Part shown: positions 24,683-33,686 of the stretch, one piece after another | How the letters are laid out: each line of letters opens with the position of its first letter | How positions within the stretch are numbered: position 1 is the stretch's first letter | Source of the DNA: Cytobacillus oceanisediminis | Lineage (GTDB): Bacteria > Bacillota > Bacilli > Bacillales > Cytobacillaceae | Assembly (NCBI RefSeq): GCF_022811925.1 | Contig: NZ_CP065511.1 | Location: 2,783,501-2,847,500, forward strand | DNA: 64,000 nt | Direction of reading: 5' to 3' | Notes under the pieces: generated by a model | Database searches by the model: none | The model's input: only the letters and a program-made list of their open reading frames with translations | What the model was told of the DNA's origin: nothing | Position numbers and translations under genes: made by a program

Positions 24683-27076
24683 ATGAATAATATGAATGAT
24701 GCTTATAACCGTATTTACGGCTTCCATGAAAGAATTCCTTCATTAGAAGAACGGGGCAATAAGCCTGATCCTCTCTTTTTTTCGCAGAAGGATCAGGGAA
24801 ATAACTGGGATAATAGAAATAATCTCAAGATTAATGGTCCACAGAAAAACCAGGAGATGAAAAACAGGGAGCGGACATCTGCTCCTCGGAATTCATCAAG
24901 CAAAAGTGGATCTAAACCTTTAATATTGACTCCTCCAAAGATAGAAGCACAGCAGTTAATTCGCAGACCGAGAGATTCAATAGAAACCAACAAAAATAAA
25001 GTTTCAAAGAATAAAGAAATTATTGAGGAAAAGAAGAACCAAAAAAATGGAGTGAACAAGAACTCATCAGACAAATCGAGGATAGATAAAAAGGGCAGAG
25101 CCTCGTACATGCTGAATCCATTCTCTCCAATGCTTTCCTGGTCTCCAACACTCCCTCAACAAAGTTCATCCGGAAGAACTCAGTTCTATTTAAAGGATAT
25201 ATCTGCTTCTGAAGGAGCTGAGGAAGTTTTTTCAAATTTAGAGCTGAATGAACATCAGTTTTTTCATGATGAAAATCCAAAAGAGAATTCTCCCTCCATT
25301 GAGGAATCACATTCTTATTCATTCGAATATATGGCTGATAAAAGTAATGGAAACAGTAAAGAACTTAACAATAGTTCCTTATTGGAGCAAGAATTTCTTT
25401 TGATGCTGCAAGGAAAAGAAGCAGGAAGATCGGAGAGTTCAGATACTGCCGTTGAAAGATTATCTTTTTTTGAAAATAAACTAACCAGCGAAGTGGGTTC
25501 AGAGTCGCAGGATTACTTAGCTGCTCCTACAGAGGAGGAACTTCCCCTTGTGGAAAAATTTTACTCAATGCTCTATGAATCCTCCTCTGAGGAAGTACTT
25601 CGATCTCTATATAATCATCCCCCTTCGCAGCAGGATGAAGTTTTTTCAATAATGTCAGATTTGAATTCAGAACAAGAAGAATCCTTTGCAGAGATAAATG
25701 ACTCTCTTGACACTTATCTAAAGGATGATGAGGAATCATCTGCTGCAAAAGAAATAAATCATGTAAACACCCTTGATGCTAATGAAGAAACATCCTCATT
25801 TGACGGCCTTCAGCCAGCTGAAAAAGACCTGTACTTATCGCAGGATGAAGTGTTTCTTGAGACAGATGAATCGGGAGTGTCAGAAGATAATGACTTGGCT
25901 CCATATAAAGGCGAATTCTCATCCCTATTGGAAAAAGCCTATTCAATATTAGAGAATTTACATCCAGAGAATAATAATTTTCAAGGTTTTCAGGGGTATG
26001 ACGATATAGAACAATCTTTAAAAGTGCATGAAACATTTTCGAGTCTTTTCCAAAAAGCCCATGAGTCAAAAAAGAAGAACGAAAATAAGATTGCTGAATC
26101 TGATGAAAATCTCAAAAAGGTATCAGACTTGCTTGAAAGTTTTTCTCGCATCCTTAACTCTGAAAATGATGAATTATCTTCAGAGATTGAAGATCTCGGT
26201 CTTGCAGATAGTGAGCTGCCTTCATGCGAGCTGGAGTCCGATTGTCAGGATAGTTCATGTTATTCAGCTTTAGAGGAACCAAAAAATGCAGAATTTCTGG
26301 GTATAAATGAGGAAGAGTCATCTTCACGCGAAAAATTCTTTTTGGATCTTGAAGAATCTTCCTCTCATCCAGAACCCTATTATGGGGATTATGTAGAATC
26401 ATCATCAGAAGTTACAGAAAGTACCGGCGAATCCACTGCTCTTGAGGATGTTTTTGATCGGAAACTCTGTCCTGACGAGACGAGCGAAGAAGATCCATGC
26501 CATGCAGCTCACATTAAGAAATGCTTGCCACAAGTCTTTATGCCGACTGTGAAAGTACCCGTTCTTGTGGAAAAGCTGAACATTGAATTAGATATTTTTG
26601 ATGCCTTCCCTATCCATTTGCCAATTAAGAACATCACCAAATTGGAATGGTCCATTCAAACACTGGAAACGAATGTTATTCTCCCTTCGAGTGTTATATT
26701 TTTAAAAGGAACACTTATAGCGGATCTTGAATATGTAGATAATGCTGCTGGTGGTTCTCTTCATACTATTAAAATACCTGTAAAATGGGATAAAACGGCA
26801 GATGCGGATTGGCTCTACCCTCCACAAATGCCAATAGCGAGCTTCCAAAAGGAATATATCTTTAAGACAGATGACGATCATGGGATAACTTCACATTATG
26901 AAGCCGCTCAGTATTTTTCTGAAAAAATAGAAGCCCAATTACAAAGTATTCATTTTGTATGGCACAATGACATAATAGAAAATGAAAAACCAGAAATCGA
27001 AATTCAGGGAAGAGCAATACTGGAAATTGATTTACTGCAGAAGCAATACGTGGATCTTAATTTAGCAAATAAATAA
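24683..27076 (+). CDS. Large Ser/Glu-rich protein with C-terminal SPOCS-like domain
   Basis: A 797-residue protein in two parts. Residues 1 to about 605 are low complexity, rich in Ser, Glu, Asp and Asn with repeated ESSS/EESS clusters, and probably disordered. Residues about 610-790 are a domain related to the neighbours: FMPTVKVPVLVEKLNIEL, LPIKNITKLEWSI, VIFLKGTLIADLEYVD and a final VDLNLANK. The build suggests a long flexible spacer holding a coat-binding module, possibly a glycosylated or extended surface filament. The start is weakly supported and may depend on the leader at 24652. Confidence 0.75.
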   Translation: MNNMNDAYNRIYGFHERIPSLEERGNKPDPLFFSQKDQGNNWDNRNNLKINGPQKNQEMKNRERTSAPRNSSSKSGSKPLILTPPKIEAQQLIRRPRDSIETNKNKVSKNKEIIEEKKNQKNGVNKNSSDKSRIDKKGRASYMLNPFSPMLSWSPTLPQQSSSGRTQFYLKDISASEGAEEVFSNLELNEHQFFHDENPKENSPSIEESHSYSFEYMADKSNGNSKELNNSSLLEQEFLLMLQGKEAGRSESSDTAVERLSFFENKLTSEVGSESQDYLAAPTEEELPLVEKFYSMLYESSSEEVLRSLYNHPPSQQDEVFSIMSDLNSEQEESFAEINDSLDTYLKDDEESSAAKEINHVNTLDANEETSSFDGLQPAEKDLYLSQDEVFLETDESGVSEDNDLAPYKGEFSSLLEKAYSILENLHPENNNFQGFQGYDDIEQSLKVHETFSSLFQKAHESKKKNENKIAESDENLKKVSDLLESFSRILNSENDELSSEIEDLGLADSELPSCELESDCQDSSCYSALEEPKNAEFLGINEEESSSREKFFLDLEESSSHPEPYYGDYVESSSEVTESTGESTALEDVFDRKLCPDETSEEDPCHAAHIKKCLPQVFMPTVKVPVLVEKLNIELDIFDAFPIHLPIKNITKLEWSIQTLETNVILPSSVIFLKGTLIADLEYVDNAAGGSLHTIKIPVKWDKTADADWLYPPQMPIASFQKEYIFKTDDDHGITSHYEAAQYFSEKIEAQLQSIHFVWHNDIIENEKPEIEIQGRAILEIDLLQKQYVDLNLANK

Positions 27077-27087
27077 TTCATTATTAT

Positions 27088-27117
27088 AAGGGTGCCTAAA
27101 AATAAGGCACCCTTTTC
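27088..27117. terminator. Bidirectional terminator
   Basis: GGGTGCCT and AGGCACCC arms with T runs on both sides, between convergent SPOCS-like genes. Confidence 0.88.
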
Positions 27118-27122
27118 CGCAT

Positions 27123-27878
27123 TTATCTGCGGCGAGTAAGTCTTCTAAATTTATCGTTAATAGTCTCTGCGCTGGAGCCATTTGGAGATGGTTCTGCAAC
27201 TTGCTGTTTTTGTGACAATTTAAGGAAAAGCACAACATTCATTTTTTCAGTAATTTTATTAAAACGTCCCCAGTTATCAAAATCGCTCAGAATATCCCAC
27301 TGATCTACTTGCGAGGCAAGCAATTTGCATTTAATCGGCTCATTATTGATTTCAAAAGTGATGGAGCCGAAATTACAGCGATCTGCACTCATTCCATCCT
27401 TTGAAATCTCCCTGATTTCTAAATTGCCGCTGTCTTTGCTGCTGAATGGATCCTCAAAAGGAAAGGCTACAGGGTTAATAAGATTAACAAAGTCAAAACA
27501 TCTAAAAGGTACATTTACACTAAAATCCCTTACACAGCTTCCACCGTCAACAAATTGAATATTTTTGTGCACATACCCTTCTACAAATAGTTTGACTCTA
27601 AAAGGATCAGCAAAATCCGGTGTAGCTTTACATTGTGTTAAATGGACATTTTTTCTGATATTTTTAATATCAGTTGCAAATGTAGGCAAATGAATATCTG
27701 CTTCTACTAATGTTTCTACTGTCACATCTGCCAAAACAACAGTTTCTTCTGTTCCGCCAATTAGAAACGTGTCAATATCACAGCCTGTGCTCTTTGACTT
27801 TACTTCGTGGCTTGCCGGCATTGGGGGGCACGATTTATGATCATTGCAGCCACAGCCATGGCCAGTATTGTTTTTCAT
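27123..27878 (-). CDS. SPOCS/CsxC-like spore-surface protein, paralogue 4
   Basis: A 251-residue protein of the same family, more diverged. It has VVLADVTVETLVEADIHLP, IKNIRKNVHLTQC, VKLFVEGYVHKNIQFVDGG and VRDFSVNVPFRCFDFV, plus a Gly/Cys/His-rich start (HGCGCNDHKSCP) and a basic C-terminus (LTRRR). A GTG at 27887 is in frame, but AAGGAG sits eight bases before the ATG at 27878, which was chosen. It is transcribed alone, convergent with the large protein. Confidence 0.75.
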   Translation of the reverse strand: MKNNTGHGCGCNDHKSCPPMPASHEVKSKSTGCDIDTFLIGGTEETVVLADVTVETLVEADIHLPTFATDIKNIRKNVHLTQCKATPDFADPFRVKLFVEGYVHKNIQFVDGGSCVRDFSVNVPFRCFDFVNLINPVAFPFEDPFSSKDSGNLEIREISKDGMSADRCNFGSITFEINNEPIKCKLLASQVDQWDILSDFDNWGRFNKITEKMNVVLFLKLSQKQQVAEPSPNGSSAETINDKFRRLTRRR

Positions 27879-28288
27879 ATATTCCACTCCTTGTAAGTTT
27901 TTGTCAACTATAACTTTAAGTGCAATACCGAAAATAGTATTGGACTTAAATTTTTGACTTACTTATATATATGTCTAAACCTATAAAAGGAATGGACTAG
28001 TGCCGATAGGTATCTGTCTATTTTTCATTTTTTGTAGAATTAATGCCTTACACCCTACTATATAATTTTAATTTCCTGCAGGATTTTCTGCTTACTGCTT
28101 CAATCATTGGCAGTCATTGACACTGATTGCATCTATTCTCACAATGATTGCTTTTCGACATATATTAAAAGCAGAATTAAAGTTCCATAACTAAAAACGA
28201 TGCCGATAAAGCGGGAGGGCACTTCATTTTATTTTAATTCTGAAAGAAAATGCATTTTTTCATTTCAATTAGATTTGGGTGATTATAT
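27879..28288. other. Divergent intergenic region upstream of the CgeB-like gene
   Basis: About 410 AT-rich bases with no credible small gene. It holds a 9-bp inverted repeat (CAATCATTG at 28101, CAATGATTG at 28142; loop about 32) and a sigma-K-like promoter at 28141-28167 that overlaps the second arm. Confidence 0.5.
28141..28167 (+). promoter_or_regulatory. Sigma-K-like promoter of the CgeB-like gene
   Basis: AC, exactly 16 bases, then CATATATTA, a full match to the sigma-K consensus. It lies about 120 bases upstream of the CgeB-like start. In B. subtilis the cge genes are transcribed by sigma-K with GerE. Confidence 0.5.
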
Positions 28289-29254
28289 ATGAGAATCCTT
28301 TTTATAACTTCAGGATATAAAGGAATTTATGATTGGTTTGAATCATGGATTCAAGATGAATTAATAAAAGAGCATAAAGTGTTTTTTTATTATTTTAGTC
28401 AGGGTGTAAAAGAACTGGAATCGATTTTACAGACATTTAAGCCTGAGCTGGCCTTAACATTAGTTGGGTACAAAATACCAAAAATAATGCTGGAAATCCT
28501 CAAACAATATGAAATTAAAACTTCGATATGGCTTACAGAAGATCCCTATAATATGGATCGTTCCATCGGGCTCATGAAAGATTTTGATTATTTATTTACA
28601 ATTGACACCTCAGCTCTTGAATATTACAAAAAGATAGGACATAAGAAGGCTTTCCATTTGCCGCTTGCTGCAAATCCCGATGTTTTTCAACCCAAGAAGG
28701 TTGCCGAAGAATTCAAAAGTGATATTTGCTTCGTTGGCTATCCATATCCTGACCGTATACAGCTTCTCGAATTCATCTTGCAAAGAACAACTTACAAGGT
28801 AAGTGTTATAGGGTTTTGGAGCCGCTATTTACGCAGTTATTGGAAAAATAATAACTTAATAATCAATGAAGGATGGGCAGAACCTCCAACAGTCGCAAAC
28901 TATTATAATGGAGCAAAAATCGTGCTTAATTCTCATCGCCCGTTAAATTTGCGTCAAAACAAGAATAAGTTGGGAATCGCAGCGAAAAGCATTAATAATC
29001 GTACATTTGATGTGGCAGCTTGCGGAGCATTTCAGCTTATAGAGTTCAGAGAGGATTTAACCAAACACTTTATTGAAAATGAAGAAATGGTAGCATTTAG
29101 GAATATTGATGATCTAATCCAGAAGATTCATTATTATATAAAAGCAGATACAGAACGAAAGGCTATTGCAAATAAAGCCAGAAACCGTGTACTAAAAGAT
29201 CATACCTTTCAGCACCGTATAGAGCAAATGCTCTCTATAATTAGAAAATCTTAA
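28289..29254 (+). CDS. cgeB: CgeB family glycosyltransferase (spore maturation type)
   Basis: A GT-B-type glycosyltransferase of 321 residues, the size of B. subtilis CgeB, which is needed for the outermost spore glycan (crust). The N-terminal half has KPELALTLVGYK and IWLTEDPYNMDRS; the C-terminal, nucleotide-sugar-binding half has DICFVGYPYPDR, NSHRPLNLRQNKNKLG and NRTFDVAACGAFQL, the core of the PF13524-like domain. Sugar donor unknown. It starts a plus-strand pair with a sulfotransferase 56 bases downstream. A sigma-K-like promoter supports expression in the mother cell. Confidence 0.82.
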   Translation: MRILFITSGYKGIYDWFESWIQDELIKEHKVFFYYFSQGVKELESILQTFKPELALTLVGYKIPKIMLEILKQYEIKTSIWLTEDPYNMDRSIGLMKDFDYLFTIDTSALEYYKKIGHKKAFHLPLAANPDVFQPKKVAEEFKSDICFVGYPYPDRIQLLEFILQRTTYKVSVIGFWSRYLRSYWKNNNLIINEGWAEPPTVANYYNGAKIVLNSHRPLNLRQNKNKLGIAAKSINNRTFDVAACGAFQLIEFREDLTKHFIENEEMVAFRNIDDLIQKIHYYIKADTERKAIANKARNRVLKDHTFQHRIEQMLSIIRKS

Positions 29255-29309
29255 CGTGAACAAACAAAAATAAATTCTTATCTTTACGGCCAAAAGGAGT
29301 TGATAAAGT

Positions 29310-29972
29310 ATGGGAAAGAAAAGCAGGCTTTTCCTGGTTTTATGCCTTCATCGTTCGGGATCTAGTGCAACAGCAGGTGTGATGCACCATTTAGGGATTC
29401 ATATGGGAACTAACCTCATTGCATCTTCCCCCTATAATCGAAAGGGCCATTTTGAGAATATAGGGTTCAGAAATATCAATGATGAAATCCTTCAAACTGC
29501 CAAATCTTCATGGAATAATCCGCCCAGCAGCAAAAAAATCAAAGCTTCGAATTTTACAATTTCTAAAATGCGGACATTTCTTTCTGAAAATGTTAAACCT
29601 GTTTGGGGATTAAAAGATCCCAGGACATTATTAACTTTTGAAGTTTGGAAACCAGTCTTAGAAGAAGTGGCTGATATTACTTATGTATTTATACATCGGC
29701 CTTTTGAAGCTTCTGTCCGTTCAATGGCAAATCGGGATCGTAAGGGAATCGAAAATGCAGCACAAATATTAACTCCATATTTGAAAAGTCTCTATCATTA
29801 TCGACACACCTATGGTCTTCCTGCGGAAAACATTATTGACATCCATTTTGAGGATATGTTAAAAAATCCCGAGCCGTTTGTTAGGAAGTTCAATGAAAAA
29901 ATCGGAAATTCGCCAGGTTACAATCTTAAGGAAGCTGAGAAATTTTTAGATAAAGGTTTAAAAAAATTTTGA
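29310..29972 (+). CDS. Sulfotransferase family protein 1
   Basis: A 220-residue P-loop sulfotransferase-like protein. Near the N-terminus is FLVLCLHRSGSSATAGVM, the 5'-phosphosulfate loop of PAPS-dependent enzymes; HRPFEASVRSM in the middle is the 3'-phosphate-binding segment. The WGLKDPRTLLTFEVW stretch is typical of this branch. It would transfer sulfate from PAPS to a carbohydrate or lipid. AAAAGGAG precedes the ATG. PAPS can be made by Sat and CysC encoded at 52-54 kb. Confidence 0.82.
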   Translation: MGKKSRLFLVLCLHRSGSSATAGVMHHLGIHMGTNLIASSPYNRKGHFENIGFRNINDEILQTAKSSWNNPPSSKKIKASNFTISKMRTFLSENVKPVWGLKDPRTLLTFEVWKPVLEEVADITYVFIHRPFEASVRSMANRDRKGIENAAQILTPYLKSLYHYRHTYGLPAENIIDIHFEDMLKNPEPFVRKFNEKIGNSPGYNLKEAEKFLDKGLKKF

Positions 29973-30039
29973 TCATAAATTATGATTTTAAAGCCTTATT
30001 TTGCAGGTTAAAATTTTGTGACTCAATAAAACATTTTCA

Positions 30040-30078
30040 AAAAAAACACCGCTCCAAATTTCCCGGCGGTGTTTATTG
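30040..30078. terminator. Bidirectional terminator
   Basis: AACACCGC and GCGGTGTT arms with T runs on the minus side, between the sulfotransferase and galU. Confidence 0.8.
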
Positions 30079-30080
30079 TA

Positions 30081-30962
30081 TTATGAGAACAAGCTATTCT
30101 TCCTGACGATTTCTGTAAGAAAGTGAAGCACTTCCTTTTCAAGGTCCTCCCTCTGTAATGCAAATTCAATCACAGTTTTAAGATATCCTAATTTATCGCC
30201 AATATCATAACTCTTGCCATTAAATACCTGAGCATAGACTGTTTCGTATTTAAGAAGTGCTGAAATGGCATCTGTTAACTGAATTTCATTTCCAACTCCA
30301 GGTTCTTGCTTATCCAACAGATCAAATATCTTTGGAGTAAGAATATACCTTCCGAAAATAGCCAAATTAGAAGGTGCTTGTTCTTTCGAAGGCTTTTCAA
30401 TTAAACTTTGAATATTATAAACGGGTCCGTTGCCCATTCCAACATCGACAATACCGTACTTATGAACATCGTCAGCATCAACACGCTTAATCCCTATGAT
30501 GGAATGATTATAGGTTTCATATAGCTCCATCATGTCCTTAAGACAGGATTTTTTTTCTTGAACAAGAGTATCTCCTAGTAAAACAGCAAAAGGTTCGTTT
30601 CCAATAAACTTTCTTGCACACCAAATTGCATGTCCTAATCCATTAGGCTCACTTTGGCGGATATAATGAATATTGGCTAACTGTGAAATCTTTTTTATTT
30701 CCTGCAGTTCCTCTAGTTTTCCTTTTTTATTTAATGTTTGTTCCAATAAAAAAGAAGAATCAAAATGATCCTCAATCGCCTTTTTCTCTTTCCCTGTTAC
30801 AATTATAATGTCTCTTATTCCTGCCTCAACTGCTTCCTCAATTATATACTGGATTGTCGGCTTATCAATTATAGGCAGCATTTCTTTAGGCAAGGCCTTG
30901 GTTAATGGCAGCAGTCTGGTTCCAAGGCCAGCTGCGGGAATTACCGCCTTTCTTACTTTCAC
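30081..30962 (-). CDS. galU: UTP-glucose-1-phosphate uridylyltransferase
   Basis: Makes UDP-glucose, the precursor of the UDP-glucuronate and UDP-xylose produced by enzymes encoded at 49.7-52 kb. The 293-residue protein matches GtaB/GalU in length and motif: GLGTRLLPLTKALPKEMLP, KPTIQYIIEEAVEAGI, ILLGDTLV-like VLLGDTLV, and IEKPSKEQAPSNLA. The longest frame starts at 30989, but GGAGGTG stands nine bases before GTG 30962, which matches the family N-terminus (VRKAVIPAAG). Since bacilli usually have a gtaB elsewhere, this is probably a second, dedicated copy. Confidence 0.93.
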   Translation of the reverse strand: MKVRKAVIPAAGLGTRLLPLTKALPKEMLPIIDKPTIQYIIEEAVEAGIRDIIIVTGKEKKAIEDHFDSSFLLEQTLNKKGKLEELQEIKKISQLANIHYIRQSEPNGLGHAIWCARKFIGNEPFAVLLGDTLVQEKKSCLKDMMELYETYNHSIIGIKRVDADDVHKYGIVDVGMGNGPVYNIQSLIEKPSKEQAPSNLAIFGRYILTPKIFDLLDKQEPGVGNEIQLTDAISALLKYETVYAQVFNGKSYDIGDKLGYLKTVIEFALQREDLEKEVLHFLTEIVRKNSLFS

Positions 30963-31352
30963 TATAGTATACACCTCCATTTGAAACAAACCTTAATTTA
31001 GATTATGGATTCATACATTCATTTGTCACGGCTTATTCACTACTTAATAATGCATTTGTGTAATGCAGGCAGTTACTATTCACCATCATTGTCCTTAATT
31101 AATGAAAGCTCTGAACTAAAGCCCTTTCCAATTTGGACAACTAACTTCAGTATGGGATGCAGAATAAAATAGCACAAAATGTATGTACTTTCTAAATACT
31201 GAACAAAACATACGTTCGTTAAAAAAGGGCTCTTTTATGTTCCTCATTTATGACAAATAAACGGTAATGTTCATATCCTATAAGGAAGTAGCATGTCTAA
31301 ATGAAACTTTGTGTTTAGTATATAACCTAACTTATTTATGAAAGGAGAAGCT
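30963..31352. other. Divergent intergenic region upstream of the methyltransferase-GT gene
   Basis: About 390 bases, AT-rich, no credible coding sequence. It contains a sigma-K-like promoter at 31253-31280 in the plus direction. Confidence 0.5.
31253..31280 (+). promoter_or_regulatory. Sigma-K-like promoter of the 31353 gene
   Basis: AC, 17 bases, then CATATCCTA, which matches the CATANNNTA consensus. It lies about 70 bases upstream of the start. Confidence 0.42.
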
Positions 31353-32828
31353 ATGATATACGGTGACACTCAACTTAAGTCTCGGATTCCAGATAATAAT
31401 CAATTGAATAAAGATCAAAATCATATAGCTTATAAAGAAACATTGGATTTTACACATTCCCTTGTCAGTAATTTAAGAGACAAAGATATATTGGCAATCA
31501 ATTTCAGCGAAAATTTTAGTTCCCTGCTTTTGTCGTCAGGTGTTAAAAGTTGTCAAGCTGGATCGTTTGAAAATTTAGAATTAAAAGATCCGGACATTTT
31601 AATTGGCCAGTCCTGGGATGTAATTGTCATAAATAATGTAATTGATATAATCCCTAAATTGGAGGATGCCTTAGAAAATATCAAAAAACTTCTTAGGCCC
31701 CAAGGATATATTATATTAAACACCCCTATTGCCAGTAATACGAAAGAAACATTTTATAGTGCGTTTAGCTTTAATACAACATTTAAGGATTTTAACAAGA
31801 AAACTGCCGGCACCTTATTAAGTTTGTTCTTCAAACAAGATTTTATATGTGCAAAAGAAAAAAAGGGGTTTTTTGGATTTGTTCGAAGAAGTGATATTAA
31901 GCATTATGCACCTCCAAAAAAGAAGGCGTATATAGATAAGTATCTATCCTCTTTATCAAACCCAAACAAACACCAGGAACCTGTAAAAGAAACCGGAAAG
32001 CTGATGATTGGGTGTGTGACAGAAAACAACTCAAAATATCAGCGGCAGACTTTAAACCTTGTACAATCCATCCGCTGGTTTGGCGGGGATATTTCAAGAG
32101 CAGATATATATGTTTGTATAGTTGAAAAGGCAGATGATGATTTTCTAAAGGAGCTTAACAAATTTGGCGTATTTGTCCGAATTGTAAAACGATTCAATCA
32201 GAACCATCCTCAATCCAATAAATTAAGGTTTTTTGAACTTCCGGAAATTGACTTTTATGATACTATCATGTTTTTGGACTGTGACACTATTATTGTTCAA
32301 GACCCTCTAAGATATATAGACGGAAAAAGTTTCCAGGCTGAAATAGCAGCAGGTGCCACTGTGCCCCATGAAGTGTTTAAAGATCTTTTTAATTATTATG
32401 ATTTAAAAATTCCAGATCGATCATATACAACGACTTTATCAAGAGCATCCACAATATGGTATTGCAATGCAGGTGTATTGATTTTCCCAAAAGAGATCCT
32501 GAAATCTTTTTTTCCGGTATGGCGGAATTACACGGAAGACCTTATTAAAAATAAACATCTTCTAAACAACTATTTTCAGTTCTGTGAACAGGCATCCTTG
32601 ACTTTATCCTTTGTAAAAAACCCTGTCCCATTTAAGAAGCTTCCAATGAAAATGAACTTTCCCCTGGTTGGCCGCACATCGCTGGCAATCCAGCAATGTG
32701 ATCCAGTCATCATTCATTATCATCACCGTTCTGATGAATCAGGACTGATTCATAATGTCACGAAAAGTCCATATGCAAAGTTAAGGATTCAAGAGTTTAA
32801 CAACCTGTTAAAAAAATACAGCCACTAA
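31353..32828 (+). CDS. Two-domain protein: methyltransferase-like N-terminus, GT8-like C-terminus
   Basis: A 491-residue protein. The first 200 residues resemble a class I SAM methyltransferase with a late motif (VIVINNVIDIIPKLEDAL, LLRPQGYIILNTP), but the glycine-rich SAM loop is poorly kept (DILAINFSENFSS), so it may be inactive. Residues about 215-490 form a GT-A glycosyltransferase with a DxD site (MFLDCDTIIVQDP) and NAGVLIFPKE. The start at 31353 has AAAGGAG five bases upstream; the ATG at 31338 does not. A paralogue is encoded at 35767-37332 on the other strand. Confidence 0.7.
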   Translation: MIYGDTQLKSRIPDNNQLNKDQNHIAYKETLDFTHSLVSNLRDKDILAINFSENFSSLLLSSGVKSCQAGSFENLELKDPDILIGQSWDVIVINNVIDIIPKLEDALENIKKLLRPQGYIILNTPIASNTKETFYSAFSFNTTFKDFNKKTAGTLLSLFFKQDFICAKEKKGFFGFVRRSDIKHYAPPKKKAYIDKYLSSLSNPNKHQEPVKETGKLMIGCVTENNSKYQRQTLNLVQSIRWFGGDISRADIYVCIVEKADDDFLKELNKFGVFVRIVKRFNQNHPQSNKLRFFELPEIDFYDTIMFLDCDTIIVQDPLRYIDGKSFQAEIAAGATVPHEVFKDLFNYYDLKIPDRSYTTTLSRASTIWYCNAGVLIFPKEILKSFFPVWRNYTEDLIKNKHLLNNYFQFCEQASLTLSFVKNPVPFKKLPMKMNFPLVGRTSLAIQQCDPVIIHYHHRSDESGLIHNVTKSPYAKLRIQEFNNLLKKYSH

Positions 32829-32895
32829 ATTTAGCTCTGGAAGCTCTATATCCTTTGTTATAAAAAATACTAAAACTAATAAGAGGTGAGTACTT

Positions 32896-33639
32896 TTGGA
32901 GAAGGTAAAAGAAATAATTATCCATACTCATATTCCAAAAACAGGGGGTATGACACTAAGGTCCATTGTAAACAAAAATTACGAGAAAGAAAAAATGTTA
33001 ACGAATGTATTCCCTTCAAGTCTTCCGCAATTCAAGAAGGATATAGTAGAAAAGAAAGATATTGAATTTGTAACCGGCCACCACCCTTTTGGACTTCATA
33101 TGTATACCAATAAACCCTGTGCGTATATCACAATGCTCAGGGATCCTGTTGATAGAGTAATTTCCATGTATTTTTATAACCTTCGCAAGGTAAACCATCC
33201 TCTTCATAAGAAAGTTAAAGAACTTACTTTTGAAGAGTTTATTAATGATAAGCAATTAACTCGCCGCACAGTGAATCGGCAGATTCAAAAAATAGTCGGA
33301 AATCTAAATCCAGAAGAAAATGATTTAAAGAAAGCAAAAAAAATTCTTGCTAAACATTACAAAGTGGTTGGCATTACGGAGATGTTCGATGAATCAATCT
33401 TCTTAATGAAAAAAGAACTTGGATGGCGTGATATCACCTATGAAAGGAAAAATTACACAGCTGATCGCCCGACGAAGGATCAATTTTCCGATGAAATCAT
33501 TGAACAAATAAAAGAGCTTAATCACTTAGATATCCAATTATACAACTGGGCAAGGAGAAAGCTTCAGGAACGCCTGGATGCATTGGATAGCAGCACAAAG
33601 CAAGAATTAGAGGGATTTCTAAATAGAAATAATCAGTAA
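32896..33639 (+). CDS. Sulfotransferase family 2 protein, copy A
   Basis: A 247-residue PAPS-dependent carbohydrate sulfotransferase of the PF03567 type. Its N-terminus has the 5'-phosphosulfate loop HIPKTGGMTLRSIV, and MLRDPVDRVISMYFY is the 3'-phosphate loop. FVTGHHPFGLH lies between them. The TTG start follows GAGGTGAG. It is 47 bases from its paralogue copy B, with which it shares most motifs, so the pair arose by tandem duplication. Likely cotranscribed with the methyltransferase-GT fusion 67 bases upstream. Confidence 0.87.
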   Translation: MEKVKEIIIHTHIPKTGGMTLRSIVNKNYEKEKMLTNVFPSSLPQFKKDIVEKKDIEFVTGHHPFGLHMYTNKPCAYITMLRDPVDRVISMYFYNLRKVNHPLHKKVKELTFEEFINDKQLTRRTVNRQIQKIVGNLNPEENDLKKAKKILAKHYKVVGITEMFDESIFLMKKELGWRDITYERKNYTADRPTKDQFSDEIIEQIKELNHLDIQLYNWARRKLQERLDALDSSTKQELEGFLNRNNQ

Positions 33640-33686
33640 TTGGTTTAGAATTCAATAGAATAAATTTTTAGCAAAGGAGAAGTGTT

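Noticed and set aside
24793..25322. Two minus-strand frames of about 100 codons across the stalk gene
   Set aside because: Generated by Ser/Glu codon bias of the opposite strand; no start signals.
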